DNA of 45,806 nucleotides from Gluconobacter thailandicus F149-1 = NBRC 100600 (GTDB lineage Bacteria > Pseudomonadota > Alphaproteobacteria > Acetobacterales > Acetobacteraceae). The notes below the pieces were generated by a model. The model was not told where the DNA came from. It made no database searches and saw only the letters and a list, made by a program, of their open reading frames with translations. The stretch spans positions 1 to 45,806 of the forward strand of contig NZ_BANH01000001.1 in the NCBI RefSeq assembly GCF_000964465.1, given 5' to 3'. Below, piece by piece: positions 18,409 through 31,334 of the stretch. Position numbers and translations under genes: made by a program. Position 1 is the first letter of the stretch, and every line of letters begins with the position of its first letter.

Positions 18409-19102
18409 AGGCAGGTATCGTCGTATTTCCCGGCACGAACCGGGAGCGCGACATGGTGCATGCCCTGAAGCTGGTTTCCGGTCAGGCCCCGAAAATGATC
18501 TGGCATCGTGAGACCTCTCTCGGTGATCTGGATCTCGTGGTTCTACCGGGTGGCTTCAGCTTCGGGGACTACCTGCGCAGTGGCGCCATGGCCGCTCATT
18601 CACCCATCATGCGCGAAGTCAAAGCCTTCGCAGAGAAGGGCGGTCACGTTCTGGGTGTCTGCAACGGTTTCCAGATCCTGGCGGAATCCCATCTTCTGCC
18701 GGGTGCACTGCTTCGGAATGCCGGTCTTCGCTTCCTGTCGCAGGACTGCCATCTGAAGGTCGAAAACGCGTCTTCCCCTTTCACTCAGGGCTGGTCTTCC
18801 GGTGATGTCTTCCGTGCACCCCTGGCGCATGGTGACGGCAATTATACAGCCTCTGACGAGACGCTTGCGCGCCTTGAAGGCGAGGGCCGGGTAGCCTTTC
18901 GCTACTGTGGCGCCAAAGGTGAGGTTTCGCATGATGACCGTCATGTGAACCCCAATGGCAGCGCTCGCTCTATCGCTGGTATTTTAAGCGAAAACGGCCG
19001 TGTCTGTGGCCTGATGCCGCATCCGGAAAACCTGACTGACCCGGAAATCGGTGACACTGATGGTGTGCCGCTCTTCAAAGGCCTTGTGGAGGCTCTCGTC
19101 GG

Positions 19103-19106
<4 letters not shown>
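18405..19106 (+). CDS. purQ: Phosphoribosylformylglycinamidine synthase, glutaminase subunit PurQ
   Basis: Supplies ammonia to PurL. 233 residues of the class I glutamine amidotransferase family: [29 protein letters not shown], the nucleophile elbow GVCNGFQIL with Cys86, and MPHPENL with the catalytic His and Glu. The start at 18405 is the ATG overlapping the preceding stop; the frame also opens slightly upstream at 18378, inside the neighbour. The stop overlaps purL by ATGA. Confidence 0.96.
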
Positions 19107-21307
<2,201 letters not shown>

Positions 21308-21310
21308 GTT

Positions 21311-21541
21311 ATGCCAATGAGTGCCGCTGAAATCGAACGTACGATTCTTGCTGCGATCCCGGATGCTGAAATTACAATCCAGGATCTTGCCGGAGATGGC
21401 GATCATTACGCCTGCACGGTTATCAGTGAAGCCTTTCAGGGGCTTTCCCGTGTACGCCAGCACAAACTGGTTTATGATGCATTCGGAAATCGAATGGGAA
21501 CAGAGCTGCACGCAATGGCTCTCAAAACCCTGACCCCTTGA
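21311..21541 (+). CDS. BolA-family protein
   Basis: 76 residues with the BolA/IbaG pattern: IERTILAAIPDAEITIQDL, a central DHYACTVISEAFQGLSRVRQH with the FxG..xxxRH element, and a C-terminal LHAMALKTLTP. The invariant His of the class is present (RQHKLVYDA). BolA proteins pair with CGFS monothiol glutaredoxins in iron-sulfur cluster handling, and grxD follows 90 bases on. An alternative ATG lies two codons downstream, at 21317. It lies 3 bases after purL and is probably the tail of the pur transcript. Confidence 0.92.
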   Translation: MPMSAAEIERTILAAIPDAEITIQDLAGDGDHYACTVISEAFQGLSRVRQHKLVYDAFGNRMGTELHAMALKTLTP

Positions 21542-21585
21542 ACTCCGGGGAAATCATTCCCTTCTGAAGTGACCGCCGACAGTGG

Positions 21586-21606
21586 GAGAGAGGTGTGACC
21601 TCTCTC
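21586..21606 (+). other. Hairpin between bolA and grxD
   Basis: A perfect 8-base stem GAGAGAGG (21586-21593) and CCTCTCTC (21599-21606) encloses a TGTGA loop. No T run follows. It lies 25 bases before the grxD ATG and could set relative expression by pausing, processing or partial termination. Confidence 0.5.
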
Positions 21607-21631
21607 TTCTGCCCATAAGAGGAAAAACCCA

Positions 21632-21967
21632 ATGTCCGAGACCGTGTTCCAGCACATCCAGAACCTGATCGACGCAAACCCGGTCATGCTGTTCATGAAG
21701 GGTGACAAGCTCTTCCCACAATGCGGCTTTTCTGCGCGTGTCGTGCAGATCCTGACGCATCTTGGTGTTCCGTTCGAGACCTGCAACATTCTTGAAAGCG
21801 CTGAACTCCGTCAGGGCATCAAGGATTTCTCCCAGTGGCCGACCGTTCCTCAGCTCTACGTCAAGGGTGAGTTCGTTGGCGGCTGCGATATCGTCACGGA
21901 CATGTACCAGAGCGGTGAACTTGAGACGCTGCTGACCGAAAAGGGAATCGCTACGGCGAACGCCTGA
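21632..21967 (+). CDS. grxD: CGFS monothiol glutaredoxin
   Basis: 111 residues. The active-site motif CGFS (Cys31) sits after MLFMKGDKLFPQ, with WPTVPQLYVKGEFVGGCDI contacting glutathione. This class binds a glutathione-ligated [2Fe-2S] cluster and delivers clusters, often with BolA, rather than reducing disulfides. Many homologues read FPQCGFS, as here. The ribosome site AAGAGGAAA lies about 8 bases before the ATG. Confidence 0.96.
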   Translation: MSETVFQHIQNLIDANPVMLFMKGDKLFPQCGFSARVVQILTHLGVPFETCNILESAELRQGIKDFSQWPTVPQLYVKGEFVGGCDIVTDMYQSGELETLLTEKGIATANA

Positions 21968-21973
21968 TTTGTT

Positions 21974-22010
21974 AATTCCGGCCTGTAAAATGGCCGGAAT
22001 TCAACTTTTT
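21974..22010 (+). terminator. Intrinsic terminator after grxD
   Basis: A perfect 10-base stem AATTCCGGCC (21974-21983) and GGCCGGAATT (21992-22001), 8-base loop, followed by CAACTTTTT. It begins 6 bases after the grxD stop and ends the purC-to-grxD transcription unit. Confidence 0.92.
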
Positions 22011-22011
22011 A

Positions 22012-22076
22012 CAAGGTCTGCGACTGCCACAATTCAGCCATGTTGTGCCCAAAAATGGCAAGACCTTGATTTTTTC
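22012..22076 (+). ncRNA. Candidate structured RNA element (second terminator-like hairpin)
   Basis: Directly after the grxD terminator, CAAGGTCT (22012-22019) pairs with AGACCTTG (22061-22068) and TGCCA (22025-22029) with TGGCA (22056-22060). An inner CACAA/TTGTG stem is also possible. ATTTTTTCT follows at 22069-22077. The nested stem with a T run is the shape of a small RNA 3' end or a large terminator. No promoter was identified and no known RNA family recognised, so the call is tentative. Confidence 0.35.
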
Positions 22077-22110
22077 TAAAACTTACCCAAACGGGGTTGT
22101 CGAACTCTGC

Positions 22111-22130
22111 GTTTACGTCATACGGTAAAC
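22111..22130 (+). promoter_or_regulatory. Palindrome upstream of the small exported protein gene
   Basis: GTTTAC (22111-22116) and GTAAAC (22125-22130) form an inverted repeat with an 8-base centre, 28 bases before the ATG at 22159. Its size and place suit a dimeric repressor site or a short leader hairpin. The regulator is unknown. Confidence 0.3.
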
Positions 22131-22158
22131 CCATCAGAACAGGGATGGGATCACGTCA

Positions 22159-22458
22159 ATGGCGCGACAGTGGGCTGGCCGAATTGCTCTCGGCATTATG
22201 GGAATTGGTCTTTGCATGGGGGCCGGAAAAGCTCATGCCCGTGCAGCAATTACTGATTTTGAAGCCAGCAAGCTGACATTCGACGCGCTGACTGCAACAC
22301 CAGTCTACCATCGCCCTGTCGTTCACTTTGCACGCCATCCTGCAAGCCATTCCATGGCATGGAGCGGACATCGCGCCGTGATCCGCAACGTGGCTTACCG
22401 TCCGCACGCCTCTGTTGCGACGACGGCTCATCGTCACACACGCAGCCGCCGCACCTGA
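22159..22458 (+). CDS. Small exported basic protein, unknown
   Basis: 99 residues with a plausible signal peptide (MARQWAGRIALGIMGIGLCMGAGKAHA, cleavage near residue 27). The mature part is basic and rich in His and Arg (HFARHPASHS, then TTAHRHTRSRRT at the C-terminus). No family is recognised. A similar-sized antisense frame (22156-22437) exists; the plus strand is preferred for its signal peptide. It ends 3 bases before the convergent yraN stop. Confidence 0.6.
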   Translation: MARQWAGRIALGIMGIGLCMGAGKAHARAAITDFEASKLTFDALTATPVYHRPVVHFARHPASHSMAWSGHRAVIRNVAYRPHASVATTAHRHTRSRRT

Positions 22459-22461
22459 TTT

Positions 22462-22829
22462 CTATGTTAGGCGTAGCGCATCCATGATGCGTCGCGCCTG
22501 TCCTTCGCGATCGACGACAATAACGTCGAACCTCGTGTTAGGACGGCACCATTCGGGTTTGGTTTCCAGAACATAACCGAATGACGCCATCAGGCGTTCT
22601 GCCTGACGAGGAGCAAGAGCGTCTGCGCCGTCCCGAAGCGTAGCGCGGCTTTTGACTTCTACCCCAATAATCCAGTTTTCATCCGCGACAAGCAGATCAA
22701 TTTCGCCATAGGGTGTCCTGAGCCTCTGAGCCAGAATGTCCAGCCCTGCCTCCACCATATGGCGCTTAGCGATCTCTTCGGCGTTCAGGCCTCCGTAATA
22801 AGCCTGGACGCCTTTCGCCCGACGGTTAA

Positions 22830-22830
<1 letters not shown>
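22462..22830 (-). CDS. yraN: YraN/UPF0102-family nuclease-fold protein with a non-canonical start
   Basis: The core motif GEIDLLV...VEVKSR of the UPF0102 family (restriction-endonuclease-like fold, function unproven) is clear. The first in-frame ATG, ending at 22758, would cut off the conserved N-terminus. The frame upstream still encodes family-like sequence (RRAKGVQAYYGGLNAEEIAKRH), and an in-frame stop at 22861-22863 closes it. The only starts there are a CTG (22831-22833) overlapping the hemB stop as CTGA, or an ATT (22828-22830) with GAAGAG 5 bases upstream. The ATT is used for these coordinates; the exact start is uncertain, the stop is sure. Last gene of the permease-hemB-yraN unit. 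Confidence 0.85.
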
Positions 22831-25287
<2,457 letters not shown>

Positions 25288-25379
25288 GAAAGATCCTCGT
25301 TGGAAACACGGATTGTTTTTGCCGCCGCGCGCATTCTGCGGTAGTGACGGGGCGAACTCACCCTGGAGAATGGACCACG
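25288..25379. promoter_or_regulatory. Divergent promoter region, permease/hemB versus glyA
   Basis: 92 bases separate the permease and glyA start codons. A CTGGAGAA ribosome site lies about 10 bases before the glyA ATG. No glycine riboswitch or clear promoter hexamers are recognisable. Confidence 0.45.
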
Positions 25380-26684
25380 ATGTCGGAACACGCCAGCCAG
25401 TCCACGCTGAATCCTTTTTTCCACGCGCCTCTGAAAGAGGCTGATGCCGAAGTTGCCTCCATCCTGAACGACGAACTGACCCGTCAGCAGGATGGTATCG
25501 AGCTGATCGCGTCCGAAAACATGGCATCTTTTGCCGTGATGGAAGCGCAGGGCTCTGTTCTGACCAACAAGTACGCTGAAGGTCTTCCGGGCAAGCGCTA
25601 CTATGGTGGCTGCGTGGACGTGGATCGCGTTGAAACCCTCGCCATCGAGCGCCTTAAAAAGCTGTTTGGCGCCGAATTTGCAAACGTGCAGCCGCATTCC
25701 GGCGCCAATGCCAATCAGGCCGCCTTCATGGCGATGGCAAAGCCAGGTGACACCATTCTGGGTCTGAGCCTCGCGGCTGGCGGACATCTGACCCACGGTG
25801 CCGCTCCGAACTATTCCGGCAAGTGGTTCAACGCCGTTCAGTATGGCGTACGCGCGCAGGACGGCCTGATCGATTACGATCAGATGGAAGAGCTGGCCCG
25901 TGAGCACAAGCCAAAGATCATTGTCGCAGGCAGCTCCGCCTATCCACGCGTAATCGACTTCCCACGCTTCCGGAAGATTGCTGACGAAGTTGGCGCTTAT
26001 CTGATGGTGGACATGGCACATTTTGCCGGTCTGGTCGCGGCTGGCCTGTATCCGAGCCCGCTGCCATACGCTGATATCGTGACGTCCACGACGCACAAGA
26101 CCCTTCGCGGCCCGCGCGGTGGCATCATCCTGACGAACAGCGCCGAGCTGGCAAAGAAGGTCAACTCTGCCGTGTTCCCAGGCCTTCAGGGCGGCCCGCT
26201 GATGCACGTCATTGCAGGCAAGGCCGTTGCTTTTGGTGAGGCGCTGAAGGAAGACTTCCGCGACTACCAGAAGCGCGTTGTGGCCAATGCGAAGGCGCTG
26301 GCCGACGAACTTCAACTGCGTGGCTTCGACATTGTGACAGGTGGCACGGACAGCCATCTCGTTCTCGTGGATCTGCGCCCCAAGAAAGTGACGGGTAAGC
26401 TTGCGGAAGAAATTCTGGAGCGCGCCGGCATCACGGCTAACAAGAACGCCATCCCGTTTGATCCGGAAAAGCCGTTCGTCACGTCTGGCATTCGTCTGGG
26501 CAGCCCTGCTGCAACGGCACGTGGGTTCGGCGAAGAAGAATTCCGCACCATTGCCCGCATGATGGACGAAGTTCTGACGGCGGCTCTGGAAGAGGGCGAC
26601 GTCAATGACACGACCACACGTGTCCATGAAGAAGTGAAGGCGCTCTGCCGTCGCTTCCCGATCTATGATCGCGCTTCGGCCTAA
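25380..26684 (+). CDS. glyA: Serine hydroxymethyltransferase
   Basis: PLP enzyme interconverting serine plus tetrahydrofolate with glycine plus methylene-THF. It feeds one-carbon units to purine synthesis. 434 residues. The PLP lysine is Lys240 in [12 protein letters not shown]. Also visible: [39 protein letters not shown] and [16 protein letters not shown]. The ATG at 25380 is preferred over an in-frame GTG at 25344. The stop overlaps the convergent stop of the next gene (CTAA). Confidence 0.97.
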   Translation: MSEHASQSTLNPFFHAPLKEADAEVASILNDELTRQQDGIELIASENMASFAVMEAQGSVLTNKYAEGLPGKRYYGGCVDVDRVETLAIERLKKLFGAEFANVQPHSGANANQAAFMAMAKPGDTILGLSLAAGGHLTHGAAPNYSGKWFNAVQYGVRAQDGLIDYDQMEELAREHKPKIIVAGSSAYPRVIDFPRFRKIADEVGAYLMVDMAHFAGLVAAGLYPSPLPYADIVTSTTHKTLRGPRGGIILTNSAELAKKVNSAVFPGLQGGPLMHVIAGKAVAFGEALKEDFRDYQKRVVANAKALADELQLRGFDIVTGGTDSHLVLVDLRPKKVTGKLAEEILERAGITANKNAIPFDPEKPFVTSGIRLGSPAATARGFGEEEFRTIARMMDEVLTAALEEGDVNDTTTRVHEEVKALCRRFPIYDRASA

Positions 26685-27730
26685 GAGTTGAGGTGGACTG
26701 CGGTGCGTCTGGCCAGACGCACCGCAAGCTGCCCCTGTCTGGGGCACAAATTCGGGACGATCAGCAAACACTTGTCATAAGGTGTACAGATCAGATCATG
26801 CCCGTCCCGGGCAATAACGGTTCCCGCATTTGGAATGCAGGTATTGCCAATCCATGGCTCCACAAATCTGAAATCTGCACTCCGCGCCATGACGTTATCC
26901 GTCACGACAGCCATTTCCGCTGGCTGCTTTGTGTCCGTTCCACGCCCCTGAAAATGAATTCGCATCGCGTCTTTCAGAAAACGCTCGGAAATCCTGACCA
27001 TCATGTCCACGGTCTCTGGCTGCCAGTGCAGACCGGCTTCCAGAAGACAGGCTCGGCCGGTTCCACCAATCGCCATGAACCGGGAATGCTCAATCAGCCG
27101 TGAACCGCCATGATGTCCGAGATCTGTCAGAACCAGCGCGGCCGGATCCTCTTCCGAGGCCAGGATACAGGCAAAGTCGCTGGAACGTCGACGTGGCGGA
27201 ACGATAAAAACAGAATCGGACGGCCAGAGCGTGGAGTGAAGATCCAGCAGCAGGTCCGCTCGCTCAAGAAAAGGAAGAATTTCACGGGCCCGATCCAGTT
27301 CACTGGAGTGTTCATCACTTTTCAGTCGTGACGAATGCCACAGGCGATTCAGATCCTCGGTCAGGTAGCGGGACGTCATCGGAGCCGTCCGATCAAAGCG
27401 ATCGAAAGCCTCCAGATTGGCAAGGATCAGTGTGAGCCGCCCGGTAAGGGGGACGGGATGACTTTGGCGCAGAATTTCCAGAGCATGGCCACCAGCATAC
27501 TCGTTGCCATGCACCATACCCGTAATCACGAGATCCGGCCCGCTCTGACCAGAGTCAAAAATCTGGACGCCGGGAATGCCTGACGGAGGATTACGCCAGG
27601 CGGAAAGGTCGGGAGGGTCCAGGCAAACATTCAAAGGATAAGCCGGACGACCACATCCGGGCAGGTCTTCCGTCAGGCGAGGCTGGCGAATCCTGATCGG
27701 ATGATGTCTCTGACCAGCCTTGCAACTCAT
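26681..27730 (-). CDS. Succinylglutamate desuccinylase/aspartoacylase-family protein
   Basis: 349 residues of the AstE/AspA zinc carboxypeptidase-like family. Zinc ligands are visible as HGNE (in [10 protein letters not shown]) and the later His in [13 protein letters not shown], plus [11 protein letters not shown] and a C-terminal beta domain. Members deacylate N-acyl amino acids such as succinylglutamate or N-acetylaspartate, or act on other amides. It starts inside the argE stop (ATGA at 27727-27730). Pairing with argE suggests an N-acyl amino acid as substrate, but no ast genes are near. Confidence 0.87.
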   Translation of the reverse strand: MSCKAGQRHHPIRIRQPRLTEDLPGCGRPAYPLNVCLDPPDLSAWRNPPSGIPGVQIFDSGQSGPDLVITGMVHGNEYAGGHALEILRQSHPVPLTGRLTLILANLEAFDRFDRTAPMTSRYLTEDLNRLWHSSRLKSDEHSSELDRAREILPFLERADLLLDLHSTLWPSDSVFIVPPRRRSSDFACILASEEDPAALVLTDLGHHGGSRLIEHSRFMAIGGTGRACLLEAGLHWQPETVDMMVRISERFLKDAMRIHFQGRGTDTKQPAEMAVVTDNVMARSADFRFVEPWIGNTCIPNAGTVIARDGHDLICTPYDKCLLIVPNLCPRQGQLAVRLARRTAVHLNS

Positions 27731-28902
27731 GCCGTCCCGCTCACCCTCCGTGCAAAGTCCCGAAGCGCCTTTTCACAACGCTCCAGTTGCTCCCTGGCAA
27801 CAAACTCATCGGGACGATGCGCCTGCGCGATGTCGCCCGGTCCGCAGACGATGCTGTTCATACCGCCCCGTTGATAGATGCCAGCTTCAGTGCCGTATGA
27901 AACCATGCCTGTCGTGTTTCGGCCAGTGATCTGACAGGTCAGATCTGTCAGCGGATGATCCATAGGCAAAGCGAGCGGCGGAAGATCTACAAGTTGGAGA
28001 TAACTGATCCCGCCCTCGGGATTATCCTTTTTGAGATCCTTGTCCAAAGGCGCAAGAGTTTCCTTGAGTTTCTCAAACTCTTCAGCGCCTTCATCTCCCG
28101 GCACGTTCCGCCATTCCACATCAAACTGCGCATGCTCGGGAATGATATTGAGAATACTTCCCCCTGACGCCAGCCCGACCTGCATGGTGGTGTAGGGAGG
28201 CGTGAAACCTTCGATCCGGCGGCCCTCACGAGCAAACCGGTCTGCTTCATCAGCGCATAATGCAATGGCACGCCCCATGGCATGCAGCGCGTTTCGGCCA
28301 CCTTCAGGAAGGGAGGAGTGGCCGGGTTTCCCGGTCAGCCGAACCCGCACGGCAAAACGCCCCTTGTGAGCAATCACCGGGCTCATCATGGTCGGCTCAC
28401 CGACAATGCACAGCTCCGGCAACAGATCCGCACGACGAATATCTGCAATCAGAGACCGCGCGCCATCGCAGGTGATTTCCTCGTCACAGGTGAAAAGAAG
28501 ATGAACTGGCTTGGGAAGTTCCATGGCCTTGAAGTCAGGGATGGCTGCCAACATACAGGCTACATAACCTTTCATGTCCGCTGCGCCACGCCCGTAAAGA
28601 AGACCATTTTCTTCACGCAGAACGAAGGGATCAGATGACCAGTCCTGCCCATCGACCGGAACACAATCCACATGCCCGGCGAATGCTATGCCACCGGCAG
28701 TCTGAGGGCCGATAATGGCATGCAAGTTCCATTTCCCGTTATCTCCCCCCGGATAGCGAACGAAAAAGACCTCTTGGGACGCGAGGTAGGATTCAATCCA
28801 TTCGATGATCGGCAGGTTGGATCGGCTGCTCGTTGTATCAAACGATATCAATACCGAAAGAATCGTTTCTGCACTGAGGGGAATAGGGCGCTGATCCGTC
28901 AT
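27727..28902 (-). CDS. argE: Acetylornithine deacetylase
   Basis: M20-family metallopeptidase, 391 residues, hydrolysing N-acetylornithine to ornithine. Zinc-binding motifs: HVDCVPVDG, LYGRGAADMKGYVACML, the CDEEITCDGARS catalytic glutamate, EPTMM, and the final His in GDIAQAHRPDEFV. The dimerisation domain (GHSSLPEGGRNALHAM) lies in the middle. The ATG ending at 28902 is chosen; a GTG six codons upstream is also open. Other N-acyl substrates within M20 cannot be excluded. First gene of an argE-aspartoacylase-like operon. Confidence 0.92.
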   Translation of the reverse strand: MTDQRPIPLSAETILSVLISFDTTSSRSNLPIIEWIESYLASQEVFFVRYPGGDNGKWNLHAIIGPQTAGGIAFAGHVDCVPVDGQDWSSDPFVLREENGLLYGRGAADMKGYVACMLAAIPDFKAMELPKPVHLLFTCDEEITCDGARSLIADIRRADLLPELCIVGEPTMMSPVIAHKGRFAVRVRLTGKPGHSSLPEGGRNALHAMGRAIALCADEADRFAREGRRIEGFTPPYTTMQVGLASGGSILNIIPEHAQFDVEWRNVPGDEGAEEFEKLKETLAPLDKDLKKDNPEGGISYLQLVDLPPLALPMDHPLTDLTCQITGRNTTGMVSYGTEAGIYQRGGMNSIVCGPGDIAQAHRPDEFVAREQLERCEKALRDFARRVSGTA

Positions 28903-29070
28903 AGATTGCACTGTAAGCACGTTCCGCGCCCCTGATCATAGAGACTTTGAAGGATAGCAGCGTAGCAATGTGTCCGCCTGCAACATGTTGTAAAAAATAA
29001 GACACGAAAATTGTGGTTTTAATTTCTGACAGTGTTCGTCTGTTCCAAAAGACGCCTTGAAGGAATTTCT
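28903..29070. promoter_or_regulatory. Divergent intergenic region argE / glycosyltransferase
   Basis: 168 bases, notably more AT-rich than the flanks (TGTAAAAAATAAGACACG near 28988). It holds the promoters of both divergent genes. GAAGGAA, 5 bases before the GTG at 29071, is a convincing ribosome site. No clean promoter hexamers could be assigned. Confidence 0.45.
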
Positions 29071-30276
29071 GTGAAGCGCAGTACGGGCCTATCGTTTTTT
29101 CACAAGGTGTGGCGAAAATTTCCCCAGCAACAGAGACGCTGCTTCTTTGCCTGGGCTACAGCAGGCATAACGCCCGGCGTCCGATCAAGTTACCCCCGAC
29201 ATGCGTCCGGCGTTATTGTTGCGGGCGAGTTCAGCCGAGGCTCCGGCATGGGGGAAGGTGCACGCCTTATGGTGGCGGCCCTTCGCAAGCTCGGCATCCT
29301 GTGTGCCACATGGGACATTGATACATGCCGCCTGGACGGAGAGGCTGTCGGTCCGGGCGCACCACTGATCATGCATGTCAACGCGCCCATGCTTCCCGCT
29401 GCATTGCTCAGAATGCCGCGTACGCTCAAAATCGAACGGAAAGTCATCGGCTACTGGGCCTGGGAACTCCCGGTTGTGCCAGACACATGGAGACATGCAC
29501 GACGGCATGTTCATGAAATCTGGGCGCCGTCCCGCTTTACTGCTGATGCTCTGATCCCCTTGGGACGTCCCGTACGCGTCGTGGAACACCCCGTCGGACT
29601 GGCAGACCAGACCCCATCCGCGCGCGATCGTACGTCTTTCGGACTCCCAGAAAAGGCTGTCATTGTTCTGGTCTCTTTCAATCTGGCATCGAGCATGGTG
29701 CGCAAAAACCCGATCGATACGATTCTGGCATTCCGCGAAGCGTTTGGTGACAGCGAGGACCGCCTTTTGCTTCTGAAGATCGGCCATACGGAAAATTATC
29801 CCGAAGACATGGTTGCCATCCGGGACACCGTTGGAAATGCCACCAATATCCGCATAGATATGCACCATTACAGCGGTGCCGATCGACTGGCCCTGATGGG
29901 CTGCTGCGACATCGTGCTGTCCCTGCATCGCAGCGAGGGATTTGGCCTTGTTGTGGCCGAGGCGATGGCTCTGGGGCGATGTGTGATCGCGACCAACTGG
30001 TCTGCCACAGCCGAATTCATGGACAGCACCTGCGGGCTCCCTGTTGCTTATAGCCTCGTGCCTGCTCATGACCCGAGAGGCGTTCTGGAAATGCCCCAGA
30101 CATGCTGGGCGCTTCCGGACAGGCACGCAGCCGTGCAGGTCCTTCGTCTGGCAGCAGACAATCCTGATCTTCGGAAACGGTTGGGCAAAGCCGGTCAGGA
30201 CCGCATTGCAGAACATCTTCACGGGGCGAGCCTTCTGAACGCCATTAACGCCGCAGGAGTTGAAACGTGGCGGTAA
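29071..30276 (+). CDS. GT4-family glycosyltransferase
   Basis: 401 residues. A Rossmann-type C-terminal half has the GT4 retaining motif SEGFGLVVAEAMALGRCVIAT, an E-x7-E pattern. The N-terminal half has VIAGEFSRGSGMGEGARLMV and YWAWELPVVPDTWRH, typical of enzymes acting on surface glycans. The GTG at 29071 is chosen because GAAGGAATTTCT precedes it; a GTG at 29032 lacks a site. Donor and acceptor unknown. The 3' end overlaps the next glycosyltransferase by 10 bases. Confidence 0.88.
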   Translation: MKRSTGLSFFHKVWRKFPQQQRRCFFAWATAGITPGVRSSYPRHASGVIVAGEFSRGSGMGEGARLMVAALRKLGILCATWDIDTCRLDGEAVGPGAPLIMHVNAPMLPAALLRMPRTLKIERKVIGYWAWELPVVPDTWRHARRHVHEIWAPSRFTADALIPLGRPVRVVEHPVGLADQTPSARDRTSFGLPEKAVIVLVSFNLASSMVRKNPIDTILAFREAFGDSEDRLLLLKIGHTENYPEDMVAIRDTVGNATNIRIDMHHYSGADRLALMGCCDIVLSLHRSEGFGLVVAEAMALGRCVIATNWSATAEFMDSTCGLPVAYSLVPAHDPRGVLEMPQTCWALPDRHAAVQVLRLAADNPDLRKRLGKAGQDRIAEHLHGASLLNAINAAGVETWR

Positions 30277-31334
30277 AGACTGTCCTCGTCTGGCAATGGG
30301 GAAAAAGAGGGGCAGGGCCGCGCATAGCGGTTGATCTCGCGAATGGGCTGGCATCCTTACCGGATGTCTGTGTACGGCTTTCGCTTTCGGAAGAGGCTGA
30401 AATTCTTCACAGCCACCACGCACCGCAAGATGCTCTGGTGTTCAAAACCTACAAGTCTGCCCTGGGGCTGTTTGGCAGGTTTCTACAGGCTCCGCTGATC
30501 ATCACGCAGCTGTTCCTGTCGATGCTCCGTAACAGGCCAGACGTCGCAATCTGTGCAATGCCGGCCCCGCTTGATGTTCTGATGGCCCATGCCCTGCGGC
30601 GGGCAGGCGTAAAGGTCGTGACAATTGTTCATGATGCCCGAGCACATCCGGGAGACGGCTATCCGTTTCAGATGCTCCTGCAGAAAGCACTCATCAGTCA
30701 GTCATCCCTTCTGGTGACGTTCAGCCAGCACGTCGCCAATGTGTTGTCAGGAGACGCCATCTGTCGGGGGAAATCGGTTCTTTCTCTTTCGCATCCGCCT
30801 TTTGTAGGGACGGAAGCGCCGCCACCTTTCAGCCATGGAGGGAAACCAAGACTGCTGATGTTCGGGCGACTGCTCCCCTACAAGGGGCTCGATCTACTGG
30901 CAGATGCCCTTCCTCAGCTGGAATTTGCGATCGATTGCAGGATCATCGGCAAAGGGCCGCAAAGCCCGGAACTGCTTCGCCTTTCCGAAATACGGGATGT
31001 AACCGTCGAAAACAGATGGGTGCCGGAAGACGAACTGTCGCGGCTGATCGCCTGGGCAGATGTGCTGCTCCTGCCTTACCGGGAAGCATCCCAGAGCGGT
31101 GTAGGCGCAATGGCAGCCGCAGGGGGGCGATATGTGGTGGCAACCACTGTCGGCGGACTGTCTGAGCAGTTTTCCGCCAATCCTCAGGCTGTGCTCTGCG
31201 AGCCAGACGCACGCTCAATCGCGATAGCCATCATCCAGCTTCTGAACTCCCCGCCACCCATTGCTCCGGCTCCTGACAGCGCCGGGGCATGGCAGGAACT
31301 GGGGCAGAAAATCCTGAATGCAGCAAGCAATTAG
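30267..31334 (+). CDS. GT4-family glycosyltransferase
   Basis: 355 residues, GT-B fold. KPRLLMFGRLLPYKGLDLLADAL opens the nucleotide-sugar domain, and PYREASQSGVGAMAAAGGRYVVAT is the variant donor loop found in some GT4 enzymes (no second Glu of E-x7-E). The N-terminal domain has VVTIVHDARAHPGDGYPFQ. Starts with GTG at 30267, AGGAG spaced 7 bases upstream, within the previous gene. It converges on and overlaps the DEAD-box helicase stop by 4 bases. Confidence 0.88.
   Translation: MAVKTVLVWQWGKRGAGPRIAVDLANGLASLPDVCVRLSLSEEAEILHSHHAPQDALVFKTYKSALGLFGRFLQAPLIITQLFLSMLRNRPDVAICAMPAPLDVLMAHALRRAGVKVVTIVHDARAHPGDGYPFQMLLQKALISQSSLLVTFSQHVANVLSGDAICRGKSVLSLSHPPFVGTEAPPPFSHGGKPRLLMFGRLLPYKGLDLLADALPQLEFAIDCRIIGKGPQSPELLRLSEIRDVTVENRWVPEDELSRLIAWADVLLLPYREASQSGVGAMAAAGGRYVVATTVGGLSEQFSANPQAVLCEPDARSIAIAIIQLLNSPPPIAPAPDSAGAWQELGQKILNAASN

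Noticed and set aside
22156-22437. 93-codon minus-strand frame opposite the small exported protein
   Set aside because: No signal peptide or motif. The plus-strand reading has a credible signal sequence, though confidence is modest.
25288-25379. Possible glycine riboswitch before glyA
   Set aside because: Only 92 bases shared with a divergent gene, and no tandem aptamer-like pairing was found.
29185-30423. 412-codon open frame on the minus strand
   Set aside because: Antisense to the first GT4 gene, which has a strong start signal and GT4 motifs.
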